DNA of 64,000 nucleotides from Phlegmacium glaucopus (GCA_015039465.1 MU130572.1:196381-260380); one strand, 5' to 3'; counted from the first letter of the stretch, positions 36,484 to 48,795 are shown. The notes: a model not told the origin generated them from the letters alone. Made by a program: numbers and translations.

Positions 36484-38163
36484 TCAATCTGTACTATCAA
36501 CATGAGTTGCATGAGTTGCCTGCTTCCCGTCTGCATCTGCTGATGCTTCTCGTAGGTGATGCCATCTCCGTGGTCCGAAGTGATAATAAGCAATACCGAA
36601 AGCAGCACCTCCCAAATGTGCCCAATGATCAAATGATCTATATAGTTCACACGTGTTCAATTGAGAAAATCAAAAAAGGTTAAAAGAAGAACAGACCTCC
36701 AGCCACGCAGAATACCAATGACATCAATCATCATTAGCCCACCAATCCCGTATTGGATATTTATAGGATACGTGGGAGGGATGAATAATGCTACCTGAGA
36801 TTCAGGGAAAGCAAGTGCGGTCATCGTTGCTGCGGCATAAACTGCACCAGAGGCACCTAAACTAGGCAATATAGGTGGCAATTTACTGACAGCTGCTGCT
36901 TGAGCTGCCGAAGCAGATGAAGCAGCCACGGCCGCTGCCCACGTTTCTGTTTTCTGAACACTGGAAGCAGGGGATGCAAGTTGGGCTATCATTTTGGGAT
37001 AGCGGAATTTGGTATTGACAACGTGGGATACGAGTCCTGAGAATAAGCCAGCTGTGCAAAAATCATCAGAGGAATTGGCAACCGAAGGAGAGTAAGGTTT
37101 TACCTGAGATAAAGAATGCGAGGAAGTGGTAGGAAGTGGTAGCCTCCAGCTGTTGTGGCTCGGCTTTGTTCTGCTCTCTTAGGAGGTAATAGTATGCAGC
37201 AGATCCTACATATATTTTCAATAATAACTCAGGAGCAGCCCGAAGAATAATTACCGAAGCTTTCCAAGGCTAAGCAATTAAACAAAAGGTGTATGGCCGA
37301 CCTATGACTATAATCGAACACATACGTGGTCAGGTTATAAATAAGTGGAATGGTCAGAGAAAACGGAATACCTAAACATACTAGTCAAAAGGGTGTACGA
37401 CAGGCCGGACAGCGGATGATGCATAAAAGAGCGATTCATGAAGGGTTGCCAACGTTTGATCTTCCACGCGGCCCATACTCCTGCATTTAACAGACAAATT
37501 TTCCAACAGACCCGCTTTCCTTCAGATGCATCTGCGTACGGTTGCATGATCGCCACACAGCCTACATTGACCCAAGATCTAATGAGAATTGGAAAGTTTG
37601 ATATCACCGAATTAATGCTGGCCAGTTTCTCTCTAAGACCCTGATAAAAGATTTTAAAAAAAATCACCTCGAATAACATTAGTAAGATGTGTACTCACTT
37701 GTATGAGTTCTGCATTTTGAGCTCGTTTCAAATCCGTGTTCGTGATTGATTTCAAACTCCAGACTGAAGATAAAGCAACCATTCTTTGCGTCCAATACTC
37801 AGTTTCTACGGTGGTTGTAGCTGCAGCGACAGTGAAGCCCAGAAGAGACCCAACAACTACGAACTTCCGAGATCTGTTCAGAGATAGAAGTTGGAGAGGA
37901 AATAATGAAGTAACGAGACTCACAATAACCTGATTTCTAATGCGAGGTTTGCCCACTTTCTCATAGAAAGAGTCGCTATACTCTAAGGGTCCGACTTTAT
38001 CTCGAAATGAAGGTGCCGGTACTTCTTGTCGAAAACATGGTGTTGGTCGCAAAAAGACGCGTAAGGTAGAAGTCTGGGATAGAGGGCGTATTGACTGTGC
38101 TAATGGCCTACTGGACCATCCGAGGGGCCTTTTCAGCGTTCGACATCGCGAAATGCAGAGCAT
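36484..38163 (-). CDS. PCP1: Mitochondrial rhomboid protease (Pcp1/PARL-like)
   Basis: Intramembrane serine protease of the inner mitochondrial membrane, known in yeast to process Mgm1 and Ccp1. It starts MLCISRCRTLKRPLGWSSRP, an Arg/Ser-rich presequence fitting mitochondrial import. A membrane segment near SLLGFTVAAATTTV precedes the rhomboid core: NAGVWAAWKIKRWQPFMNRS, HHPLSGLSYTLLTSMFS, the catalytic serine motif LGASGAVYAAATM, and the catalytic histidine in DHWAHLGGAAFGIAYY. It ends about 25 residues later. An alanine-rich insert (AAAVAASSASAAQAAAV) between helices is odd but does not touch the active site. About seven exons; some internal splice sites are uncertain. Confidence 0.9.
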
Positions 38164-38370
38164 TACCGTCAGAAATGTGAGCAGACGTTGAGATTAGTGG
38201 CCCACAACAAATTTGAAGCCGGACAGTCGTCACTTTGGCAAACTGTGCAGACATTAGGGTTAAGGTTTACAATAGATGTTTACCTTTTCAAAATTTGAGT
38301 ACTCAATGAGACAGCTTTTATTTTTATAGTAAACACAATCAATCAATTGCGAAAAGGAAAAAGATTGAAC

Positions 38371-38866
38371 TCAGATTGAAGAGACTAGTAAAGTATGAGG
38401 GTTCGGCGCTTCCATTGCTAGTGTATCGTAATTCATCAAAAAAGAACAGACGTTACTTGGGGTGGATTTTGAAATTTGAGACGTCCCCGTTCTTCCGTCA
38501 AGGAACTCAAGGGTCAGTCTAAATGCCGAGACGACAACGATCGCATTGTTGAGGTGGCCTGCTCGCGACAAATTCTTGATTTGCTCCCAATCTAGCAGAA
38601 CATCATCGTCAGTTACTTGAACTGATAAGTTGAATTAAATACCGTTGGACGCATGTTTCGGAACAGGCGTGTCGAGTTCGAAAATGAGATAAGCTCAAAC
38701 TGCAATTTTCCTTATTGCAGTCAACCTGTCGAATCGATCAGCAATGAGAAATGACTGCAAATCATGTACTCACTTTCTGTCTCTTCGTCAGTATGCTGTG
38801 CTGGCAACCGTATACCTCCATCAGATGTAGTAAATAGCACATGTATGGCAGATTTCTGGTGAGCCA
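38371..38866 (-). CDS. Small uncharacterised protein
   Basis: Not recognised. It starts MAHQKSAIHVLFTTSDGGI at 38866. A short exon follows giving LIFELDTPVPKHASN, and a last exon WEQIKNLSRAGHLNNAIVVV then LTLEFLDGRTGTSQISKSTP, ending LLVSSI. Intron ends are plausible for the second intron (GTATTT...CTGCTAG). The first acceptor is unclear because the nearest CAG leads to an in-frame stop, whereas an unusual TTTGAG acceptor a few bases later keeps the frame. Estimated length is about 125-140 residues. It lies upstream of and on the same strand as the rhomboid gene. Confidence 0.45.
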
Positions 38867-39395
38867 TAGATAAAAGTCAGCTATTTAAGCACTTTGGGGA
38901 GATAGATCAGCAAAAAGAGGCTTTCGAGCGACTGTTTGATCTTCCGTTTCGGGAGGTAGTTAAGCCGCAGACCACGGGAAGGTCGGAGTCGCATGCAGAA
39001 GGAAGGACCCAAAACATAAAACGGCATTCAATATGTAGGGGACATATTTGTATAAACTTGGCCAGGTTCTCGGAAGATACAAAGTTGTTGGATATTAACG
39101 ATTTTGGTGGCCACCTTCTGAGTGGGGATATGTCGACAGTGCTTGGAGGCGACAATGTAATGACAGAAGCCCAGATCAATCTATATCTAGCATTGATATC
39201 GATTTATGAGGAAGATCTCTGGACTAGTGGATGGCACGATCAGTTACCCATAAATGGGATTTTATTTACAAGGTCGGGTCGCGGGACTACGATACGCGCT
39301 AGGCACCCCGCACACCTTCTCACATCGCGAAGGTTTGGCCCCATGGTGGACAACCTATAAGAACGGAATTTACAAACAACAGGTGAAAAAGGGAA
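38867..39395. other. Intergenic with an orphan plus-strand open frame
   Basis: A plus-strand frame stays open from 38863 to 39360 (165 codons) with protein-like content (EAFERLFDLPFREVV, INLYLALISIYEEDLW), but its first in-frame ATG is only at 39130. No promoter or splice partner was recognised. It may be a gene relic. Confidence 0.35.
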
Positions 39396-42065
39396 TCAAT
39401 TGCCTCCCACACCTAAAACAAGACATCTGGCAAAGTAATGGGCCAAAGCCAAACGAACAGTTTTCAGTCGTTCTAGTGCTTCCTTTTCGCCCCTCGCCCC
39501 TACCACGCGAGTTAATACTGCCAGATAATCATCACCCGCTCCTTGTGATGTTCCAACGAAGATTTCTTCCAATTTTTGCAACAATAGTGACGCGCTAGCT
39601 GAAGAGAATAATAAAGCTGGGGCTACATATTTCGACAGAAGATGAGCACCTGAGAATAAACGTTCGTTTGAGCTTACCATAACGAAGAAGTGGGACTGAA
39701 TCGCAAAGGACAACAGCCCACCATGACGTTGGTGCCACTTCTTCAATAAAAATGGCCATCAAATCCGAAGCTGCGTCCTGATAGTCCTGCTTCTCGATGA
39801 GCTGGTGATACCTGGCAAACCGAACCGCAAATATCAATCGGTGGACAAAAATGCCTTGCATTGACGATTGAGTTTGGAGTTCCTGAACTGAAGGAGCTAT
39901 TTCGAGAGCATAACCGGTAAACTGGCGTGACCCTGAATCATAAACATGGTTGAGCAGGACCACGGAACAGCCCGACCTTCTTACCGCTAGTTGTATATTC
40001 ATCTAGAACACGATCTACAACTCGACCCAACCCCCGCCAATCTTCTGCCGAAATGCAATATGACACAGCCAATCCGTAGTCCTTGTCAGAAACTAGTGTC
40101 TGGGCAGCAATCTAGATAACCTTTAAGCAACCCTAACGTCAGATGCATAACGCAATACCTACCCGACAAACTGTGCGTCTGACGTTTTCCCGTTTGTATT
40201 GGAAACAGGTTTTATTCACGTCTTTCAAAACTCCAACTACATCCCCTGCGCGAATTCTGCTGTTGATCTGGCGATCTGAATTTTGTTCTTGTAACTTCAA
40301 CGGCACACGCAGTAGGATTTCGTCTGCTCGACTTTTCCCAATATCTCCACAAGAATACATGTAGTCCACAGTTATTCGCCATAATGCAGGATCTGAATGA
40401 AGATAGTCTGCATAGGATAGGATATATTGTTCTCTCAGCGAAAGCCCCGACCTAAAACAGACGACTGAGAACCATGAAGGAAGAGGGTTGACATCAGCAC
40501 ATACTCTTCATCCACATCAAGGGCAATAAGCTCAAGTGCTTCCATAAGGTCCGCGAAATGTGCAGACAGCCAACAATCGAGTTGAAGGGAATGTCGTAGT
40601 ACTTCCTCCATCTGGCCCGAAAAAAGTGCTGCTTGGATTGTGTCTTCAAAATCAGTAAGATCTGGAGGCATGTCAATTATCACTTCCGTTACAATCTGAC
40701 TGTGAGAAACTCATTCAGATGATTCTGGGCCATCAGATAATCGTTACTTACGGTAGTTCTTCTCGTCTCATTCGCGGGGACACGAAGATACTCCATGCCA
40801 CACAAACTTCTTTCCAATCAGCCCCAAGATCCTCGCAGACGCGTTGCAGGACGTCTGGCCGACCCTCTAGGATTCCTACAATATCGCTGAGTTTGTCCCA
40901 CCAGTTATTGAAACCGTCAGATCTGCTGCTCTCGGGAACTTTGTCCATATCTATACGAAGTGCCTTCACTTTGTCCTTCCAGCGACGAACTGCGATTGCG
41001 AAATCTTTCTCCGCAGTAAAGTTGATCAAACGAGGCTGTGATTCGACCAGGGGAATTAATGTGCTTGTCATTCGTTGAAGCCTATCTGACGGATGTTTTT
41101 GGAGGACACCTAGAAAAAACAAGGAGGCTTTCGAGAGACCTCGCAGGATAGAACTGGTATAACCATGTCAGTATGGGGTACGGGGCGTTTGTACATTTAC
41201 ACACCGGGTCAAGTAAGGCCAAAATGAGTTGTCTTCCCATGGGTGATCCAATGCACTCAGATGGTCTCCTTCCTCGGTTGATGGTTCGATAAAATGTGTA
41301 TTGAGCCACTCCATTAGTTCATCTGCGACAGGCGCTTGCTCATATCCCGGTTCGGGTAGGTATAACACCACGAACAATGAGAAACATGTGTAGAGACTAC
41401 GATAATGATCGCTGCTAAATTGGAGAGGACCGTCTGGCCGCTCTATTGGTTGCTATCCCATTGACAATTTGAGCATCGCGTGGAAGTCGCAAACTCATGA
41501 ACTCACGGAAGCATGAACCCAGCACTCCTTGATAAAATTCACGTAATCAATGGCAAGTTTCCTTATCATTGTTAAACTCTGTTTGCTTTGGATCCTGTTC
41601 CAAAAGGAAACATAAGAACTTTGAGTAACTAGATTTGATTGCAACTGACCAGCCCTGCTCTTGCGTTGCAGCACTTTTAAGAAGATTCTGGAAAGCAGCA
41701 AATATTATAAGGGTATCTGTGAGGAACTATGTGACGTTCAAGGGTGTATAGATCTGAAATGTTGATTGCAGCACTCACTAAACGCCGTTCCGATGATGGA
41801 GCAACATCAAGTCCCGCGAAGTATACAGGCTGATCGTCATCTGCTGCACGAGGCTTATCTCTGTTCAACGGGCCCTATGAAAAATGGGTATCACGAATAA
41901 ACGCGCTGTATTGATGTAGCATACCGTGTTCGTTAAGAAAACTGCCAATGAATTACTTGACGGAGACAATGAAGCTGATACAGTCTGGCCGGCCTTTACA
42001 AGGTCATGAAACCTTTCTGATTCAACCACAGGGGGAACGAGATTGATATGATCGACTCCTAGCAT
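39396..42065 (-). CDS. NUP85: Nucleoporin Nup85
   Basis: Alpha-helical scaffold protein of the Y-complex (Nup84/Nup107 complex) of the nuclear pore. Starts MLGVDHINLVPPVVE at 42065, with an N-terminal region that would complete a beta-propeller blade of Seh1. Helical exons follow, including ADELMEWLNTHFIEPSTEEG, NSFWPYLTRAILRGLSKASL, LLRH-like SGQMEEVLRHSLQLDCWL, the conserved DPALWRITVDYMYSCGDIGK, and AGDVVGVLKDVNKTCFQYKR, to the C-terminal LLSKYVAPALLFSSA and ARCLVLGVGGN. The block around LWRITVDYMYSCG is the clearest Nup85 signature. About nine exons; total length near 750 residues is in family range. Confidence 0.82.
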
Positions 42066-43377
42066 TTCTTTGAGCAAGTGATATCACACGCTACAACGTT
42101 GAGCGCTGAGCAAGAAGGAAATCATTTGATCGCTGCTTGATTTATTACGTAAGCAGGACTCTTTTAAGACTCAATCAAGCTCGCCGCGCCACACTCCAAG
42201 TCCCAACTCGTCAACTGACCCACTAGAGCAAGAGAGATAGCTATCATTCAATGGTAGTACTTTAGAAAGTAATTTTTCCCGTTATAATAGGTGTTCCTAT
42301 TTATCTAGTTCTCCGCTCCATTTTTGGCTTAGAGTTGATCTAACTAAACTTGGTTTGAGCGCAAGCTAATGAACCGGCTCTATTTAATTTATTACGAACA
42401 GCCAGTTTGTTTCTCGTTCATAAACAGCATTGGATAACACATTGGAAGTCCATAAACAAATAATTACTTAGTTAAACAACGGCCCACTGTGCCGTGGTAA
42501 CAGCCCTCTTAAGTTCAAGTGCATTGTTTTATGGTTTATGGGAGACTATGTGTGTGTAAAATTACTAAGGCTAAAGTACTTCCTACTGAGTCCTGACACG
42601 CCATCTCTCGCACCCCCCTGTCACCTGAATGTTATCTCCGGCTCATAAATTTATCACCTTTGCCCGGCCGTTGGCATAAAGCGGCCGACACGTCAAGGTC
42701 TGCTAACCTAGCTGGCCAAGAGACGTTGGCATGTATATACCCATCGTTATTCTGAGGACAATCCCCTCATAATACTTAAAGGATACTCCGAATCAAGTGA
42801 CTTCCGAGAATATACACATCTCTCAGAACTTCCAAGTCATTGTTAGGCCTTCGAAAGTCTACTAGAAAGCAGCATAGTAAAAAACCCTCAAAAAATCCAT
42901 GAGTGCCTTTGGAAACAGGGTTCCAAGGCAGTGGATATATTTTCCAAGCTAGTCGGCATCCTTCAAACCATGCTCACTGCCCTAGTACCGTTACCGATTA
43001 ATTCCCGCAGCAAACTAGTTTAGAGCCAGTCGCACAGGTCATGAGTTCTGTGGCATGACACTGCATGTATCAACGAAGCGCTAGAAATTCAAGCTCACAG
43101 CCCCTGCCCATATCTCCACCATCTAGTGACGTTATCGAGAATCAAAAGGTTAAGGAAACCATGAAATAGAAAGGGGATGTTTTCCACATGTCTGAGGACG
43201 GTTCCCATGAACCACCGGTGATTGATACATGAGTTAGAATCTGTTAGATTGACTCGGAAGTTCGGACGCTAGTGGAACAACTTGAACAAGCACCTCAAGA
43301 CGGATTAAATGGGGGAACGAACGCTAAGGGGACAAGGCTAGACTCCTTAATAACGTCCCGACCATAGTATTCAAGCA
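42066..43377. other. Intergenic with decayed mobile-element-like sequence
   Basis: About 1.3 kb. Between roughly 42950 and 43320 one plus-strand frame has protein-like content (HPSNHAHCPSTVTD, LEPVAQVMSSVA, EVRTLVEQLEQAPQDG) but is broken by TAA, TGA and TAG codons. That is the same style of decay as in the retrotransposon further right, so I suspect an old element remnant. No termini or named domain were found. Confidence 0.35.
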
Positions 43378-44675
43378 CCCAGTACTTATATCTATCTATC
43401 TATGTTGAATTTAATAACTTGGATCGGCGGGGCCGTAGTAAGGCAACCAGCAAGGCTCAGAATTTATGCCTAAAATTTTCTCAATAGGGCGGTTGCCACG
43501 GTAGGAGAGAAGCTAGACCACGGGAACACTGGTATATTGTTGAATTGCAGTCGAACAGAGAAATACTGAAACAGAAAAAAATAAACAAACTTTATTGGGG
43601 TCCTTCCTCGTTTGTTGTCAAACAAAAGCCATCAGAGATCTTCGTTGTGAATCGGAAAACCACGCCTCTGTATCAGTATTATCAAATTCTTCGGCTTCGT
43701 CCAGACAGACAGGTTGCCTGGCATCCATTGCAAAGGGGGCCCTGGGGGGTCGCAGTCACTAGCCACCTTAGGCTTTCTGGAATATCCTTGATCTCCTTTA
43801 AGATCTGGTGCATGTAATCTTCCCCAAAGCATCCAGTACTTATGTCTATGTATGTTGAATATAATGACTTGGTTGGTGGGGCCATGACAACCAGCAAGGG
43901 ACTAGAATATATGCCTAAAAATTCTCAATAGGCCGGTGGCCACGGTAGGAGAGGAGCCAGACCGCGGGGGCGTTGTATAAGTACTGTTGAATTGAGTTGA
44001 ACAGAGGAATACTGAAACAGGAAAAAATAAATAGGGAAGTCCTTCCTCGTGTGTTGCCAAACAAAAGCTACATCAGAGATCTGTATTATCAAATTCTTCG
44101 GCTTCGTCCAAGACTCCACACAGACAAGTTGCCTGGCATCCATTGCAAAGGGGATCTTGGGGGGTCGCAGTCACTAGCCACTTTCTAGAATATTCTTGAT
44201 CTCCTTTAAGATCTGTTGCATGTAATCTTCCCCAAAGCACCCAATACTTATATCTATGTATGTTGAACTTAATAATTTGGATTGGTGGGGCCGTGATAAG
44301 ACAGCCAGCAAGGGCTTTATGCCTAAAAATTCTCAATAGGCCGGTGGCCACGGTAGGAGAGAAGCTAGACCACGGGAACATTGTATAAGTATTGTTGAAT
44401 TGACGTTGAACAGAGAAATACTGAAACAGGAAAAATAAACAAACTTTATTGGGGTCCTTCCTCGTTTGTTATCAAACAAAAGCCACATCAGAGATCTTCG
44501 GTTGTCAATCGGAAAACCACGCCTCCGTATCCGTATTATCAAATTCTTGTACTTCGTCCACACAGACAAGTCGCCTGGCATCCCTTGCAAAGGGGACTCC
44601 GGGGGTCGCAGTCACTAGCCACCTTTCTGGAATGTCCTTGATCTCTCTTAAGATCTGCTGCATGTAATCTTCCCC
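43378..44675. repeat. Three tandem copies of the RING gene 3' end
   Basis: Three direct repeats of about 450, 410 and 440 bp start at 43378, 43829 and 44237. Each opens with ACCCAGTACTTAT or a close variant and ends with CATGTAATCTTCCCC. The third runs into the intact 3' end of the RING-finger gene (stop at 44505). Copies 1 and 2 repeat the last coding part (GEDYMHQILKEIKDIPE and WLVTATP on the minus strand) and the 3' flank, but carry frameshifts and have no upstream exons, so they are non-coding duplicates. Confidence 0.88.
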
Positions 44676-46418
44676 ATCTATATCACTTGGGTGCAAGGAA
44701 ATGTTCCATCCTAGGAAGACACGGTGCATATGAATGTTGTCAGCGTCCTCCTCGTCGTCATCTGACGCGTAGAGGTGATTCAAGGAGCGAAGAGCCACAA
44801 CAATCCCAGAGTCATGGCTATAGGAAACGTCGAAGTTTTGCAACATGTCCCACGAACAGCCTCGCTGAAGTAATTTCAGCGTATCGGGAGAATCGTCGTC
44901 CCCAAAATCATAATCAGCAATACTGACAGAGGGAGGCGCCCATCGTTGATGGGTATACAAATCACCGTCGCCATATCCATCATCTTCGTCCTCCTCTTCG
45001 TCTTCATTCTCCATTTCGCTCTCAGTGGTTGCATTATCCTCAACAGCGGCTTCAAAGCGTGGAAGAGGCGAATGTTGAGGCCAATAATCAAGGCCATCAC
45101 TATCAGATTCTAACTGTGACTCATCATCATCTTCTTCTTCACTTGAAGCGAAGATTCCCTTCCAAGGATTATCTTCGGTATGCAGATGATCATTATTGTG
45201 CCGAGAGCTGGCATGCGGCGACTTAGCCTTCTTGAGCACCGTCACAACTGATTTGACCATAAAAATAGGGACCGGTCGATGCTTCACAACAGCTCTACAG
45301 GCTGGGCAAGTTTTCGAGCGCATTAAGACGTATTGTGGATCTGTCAACTCGTCTGGGTCCACATCCATGTCGTCCAAAGCGGGTGGAGCTTTACGGAACC
45401 ACTCTTGCAGGCATGAAAGGCAGAGGACATGGCCACAGGGGTTAAGACTATGATCAATTTTAACTTGGTGACAGGAGATTTATGACCTATACACAACGTA
45501 CGCGAATGGTTTGTCGGGTAGATCCATACAAATTTGGCATTGTACGGAGGTCTCGATTGTTGAGAGTAGCTACGGGAAAGCAGAAGTAGGTTCAGTCAAT
45601 TTCGGCTCAGACCTCTATAGTCAATCAAGCGAACTTCTTCATTTTTGCGGCATTTAGTCTTGACATCGCCCAACTCAATTTCCCTATCTTTCATTGCCTT
45701 CACAGGAATGTCAGTGAAGTTTCCCAATGTCACTAGGACAATAGACTCTCACCATGACCGCTGCGTCCGCCCCAGCTTTACTCTCCTCAAGTTGCTGCAT
45801 AAACAGTGTTAACGTTAAAATTTTCCATTACTATGTTATTACCTTGGCTTGTCGCCTAGTTAGTTTCTTGCTCTGATGTAGAGTTTCTTTGAGTGTTTCA
45901 ATCTCCTTCTTCATGCGTTCATATTCTGCCACCGCTAGGGGTCCCGTAAACCTTTGTCTGTCAGCTGGGATATTACCGTGTTGCCTATCAGCTTCGTCAT
46001 CGACGTCATTATGACAATGTGCGTCATGGGAGTATTTTACAGATTTCTCGGCTATGTCTTTATCTTTCTTTGAAGATGCAGGAACGAGTAAATCTGGTTG
46101 TAGCGAAGGCGGACGCGCCATGGCAGCAAAAATACGAGTTGAAGATTGTTGCGAAGAAGATGGAACAATACTCTTGGAAGCAGCTGGTACTGCGTTTTCG
46201 GCCCTCTCAGAGTTCCTGTCGGCGAGTCCAGAGCATGATGGACCCGGGACAATGGCAGAAGCCGGGGATGATGATGACTTCTTTCGTTTGAGTGAACGAG
46301 CAGGGATCGGAGGCTCATTCTTCAGCTCCACACCATTATGGTGCATGATTTGCGACTGGGTAGGCGTTGGCTGTGGCCTCTGAGCATGTACTCTTGTAGG
46401 ACGTCGTCTGGAATTCAT
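44505..46418 (-). CDS. RING-finger (C3HC4) E3 ubiquitin-ligase-like protein
   Basis: Predicted E3 ubiquitin ligase. It starts MNSRRRPTRVHAQRPQ, with a Ser-rich basic region (SLKRKKSSSSPASA). A coiled coil follows (VAEYERMKKEIETLKETL, QSKKLTRRQAK and QLEESKAGADAAV), then the RING: VQCQICMDLPDKP, ALNPCGHVLCLSCLQEWF and, after a 30-residue insert, KTCPACRAVVKHR, which supplies all the expected Cys/His ligands. The C-terminal half is very acidic (SSEEEDDDESQLESDSDG, EDEEEDEDDGYGDGD) and ends DNTDTEAWFSD. Four introns near the RING. Coiled coil before RING is common in fungal E3s. Its 3' end is duplicated in tandem downstream. It is divergent from ARG1 with 242 bp between starts. Confidence 0.85.
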
Positions 46419-46601
46419 GACACCGTAGCGACTGAGGGCGTAATCTGAGATGGGGGTTTAGATTACGAAAATGTCCCAAATTTCGATAAAAGCGCAGTTG
46501 CGTAGAAGCTCAGGAAGAGATGCTATGTTACATAACCACGTTATCTAAGATTAGATAAATAGGAGATCATCTAAACAATAACAGCCCGGCCGAATACTAA
46601 A

Positions 46602-46652
46602 ATGCTTCGACCGAACTTGACCCAAATCATATCGATATTACTTCATCAGTAG
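46602..46652 (+). CDS. Upstream open reading frame of ARG1
   Basis: Sixteen-codon uORF MLRPNLTQIISILLHQ ending 8 nt before the ARG1 start codon. Its ATG context (CTAAAATGC) is good, with A at -3. It does not resemble the arginine attenuator peptide of fungal CPA1/arg-2. Whether it lies in the mRNA leader depends on the transcription start, which I cannot see. Confidence 0.4.
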   Translation: MLRPNLTQIISILLHQ

Positions 46653-46660
46653 CCCAAAAA

Positions 46661-48372
46661 ATGCCCACAAATGCTGGTCGTGTACTGCTCGCCTACTCTG
46701 GAGGCTTGGGTCAGCGTTATAGGTCTCCAATTGCCTGTATTTTTGACATGGACAACTTTTTCTAGATACATCTTGCATCCTTGCCTGGCTGATCGAACAA
46801 GGATATGAGGTCTATGCCTTCATGGCTGATGTTGGACAAGAGGAGGTAGGCCATCTTATGTTATTCACAATCATCAGCACCTATCTCACATTAACAAGGA
46901 CTTCGCTGCTGCAGAGCAAAAAGCTCTCAAGGTTGGAGCCAAAAAATTCTTTTTAGAGGTACAATCTGATCTTGGTTATGAGTACTATAATCGATAAACT
47001 ATTTTGTCAGGATCTCAAACGCGAGTTCATCACCGAGCTCATTTACCCAGCCGTTCAAGCCAACTGTATCTACGAGGTGTGATCCCATCTCTTTTTTTGA
47101 ATTACGTTGCTGAAATTTTTCGTTGACACCTAGAATGTTTACCTCCTCGGAACCTCTCTTGCTCGTCCCGTTATTGCCCGTGGTATGATTGCTGTCGCTG
47201 AACAGGAAGGTTGCGAGTGAGTCGACATATTTTGGGGTCGTAATGTAGGCTCACATTTGTGTACCAATCCTCAAGCTTTGTCTCGCATGGATGCACTGGT
47301 AAAGGAAACGATCAAGTCCGATTTGAACTCGCTTTCTACGGTCTCAAGCCGGACATCAAAGTTATCGCGCCCTGGCGGATCCCAGGTGGGTCTCGTGCAA
47401 GGTCGTTCTTTCATTCGTGCTGAAATCATCGGCAGAATTCTACAGTCGCTTCCCTGGCCGACAAGCCCTTTTAGCTTTTGCAGAGCAGAAAGGAATCCCC
47501 GTCGTGCAAACCGCAGCTAAGCCCTGGTCGACCGACGAGAACCTTTTCCACATTTCATATGAAGCTGGTATTCTCGAGGACCCCAACATCACTCCTCCTA
47601 CAGATATGTGGAAACTCACCACTGCCCCCGAAGAAGCCCCACAAACTCCCGAGCGCATTACGATTGAATTCAAAGGCGGCCTTCCCGTCAAAGTCGTGGT
47701 GCCTGCTGATGCCAAAGAGTACACTGATGGTGTAGATATCTTCTTGGCACTCAACGCTCTGGGGAGGAAACACGGCATTGGCAGAATCGATATTGTCGAG
47801 AATCGATTCATCGGTGTTAAATCTCGAGGATGCTACGAGTCACCTGGTGCAACCATCCTGCGAGTCGCCCATGTTGATCTAGAAGGCCTTACATTGGACA
47901 GGAATGTCCGTGCTTTGAGAGATCAATTCACCACCATCGAGTTCAGCCGAATCTTGTACAACGGTCACTTCTTCACTCCCGAGAGAGAGTTCATTACTAG
48001 CTCTATTCCTACGAGCCAGAGAACCGTTAACGGGTTGGTACGATTGAAATTATACAAAGGCAACGTCGTCGTGGAGGGTCGGGAGAGTTCCGAGGTCTGT
48101 CATCTTTTATCTCGCATCTAAAAGTGTGTTTGTTTAAAAAAGGCTAGGGTCTATATGACGAACAACAGTCGTCCATGGATGAACTCGGCGGCTTTGAGCC
48201 AACCGATACGACAGGCTTCATCCAGATCGAGTCCATCAGAATTAAAAAGTACGTAGTCTAGTTGTGAAAAAAGATGAGTACTGAGTTTCCTCTATTTAGG
48301 TGGGCGCAAGCCAACATTCGTAAGGGCCAAGCTGGTGTGGCTCCCAAAGATGTATATGGAAGTCGTACCTAG
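46661..48372 (+). CDS. ARG1: Argininosuccinate synthase
   Basis: Cytosolic enzyme joining citrulline and aspartate with ATP in arginine synthesis. It starts [19 protein letters not shown], which is the ATP-binding P-loop-like motif of the family, split by an intron after SGGL. Next come [46 protein letters not shown] and [16 protein letters not shown]. Then follow the C-terminal domain [20 protein letters not shown] and [12 protein letters not shown]. Seven or so short introns lie in the 5' half. All substrate-binding blocks are present and the length of about 415 residues is normal. An upstream ORF precedes it. Confidence 0.96.
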
Positions 48373-48795
48373 AAAGGTTACAACTTTAAGATGCTGTCAT
48401 TGATCTCGTTCGAATCTGTTGAATCCATATTGATTTTGATCTTTCGTGATGTCCATAACAAAATAATTGAAGAGATGTAATTTGTATAGGATAGTCCACC
48501 AAGCGGGCGGATATATGTTGGTCCTGTAGTACTGGCTTGAACACTGAAGCGGTAGTAGGCGAGTTGAGGTCACATATTGATATGACGTGCCAAAGCGGCC
48601 GCAAACGGTATGTATCCAGAGGACAAAGTCCTACATGTAGAACTATTGTGGTCATGCGATACGTGCAATAAGCATACCTGACGACAAAGCTCAAACGGAG
48701 CGTACGGCAGGGTGGATAAGGTGGGACTGAAGCGCAGAATCCCCGGATTTCTGCGGGTCCCGGGGGGTTGCAAATGGATCATGTGGCAGGACGAC
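48373..48795. other. Intergenic between convergent ARG1 and TPT1
   Basis: About 420 bp of 3' flanking sequence between two convergent genes. No gene or repeat recognised. Confidence 0.5.

Noticed and set aside
42600..42860. Possible solo LTR (TGTTAGG-like start near 42839)
   Set aside because: No matching CCTAACA-type end or target duplication could be found.
45829..46390. Open frames on the plus strand opposite the RING gene
   Set aside because: Explained by the skewed codon use of the RING gene's Ser- and acid-rich segments.
46602..46652. uORF as an arginine attenuator peptide
   Set aside because: The peptide does not resemble the conserved attenuator sequence and the gene is ARG1 rather than CPA1.
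47440..47811. Antisense open frame over ARG1
   Set aside because: It is a shadow of the strongly conserved ARG1 coding strand.
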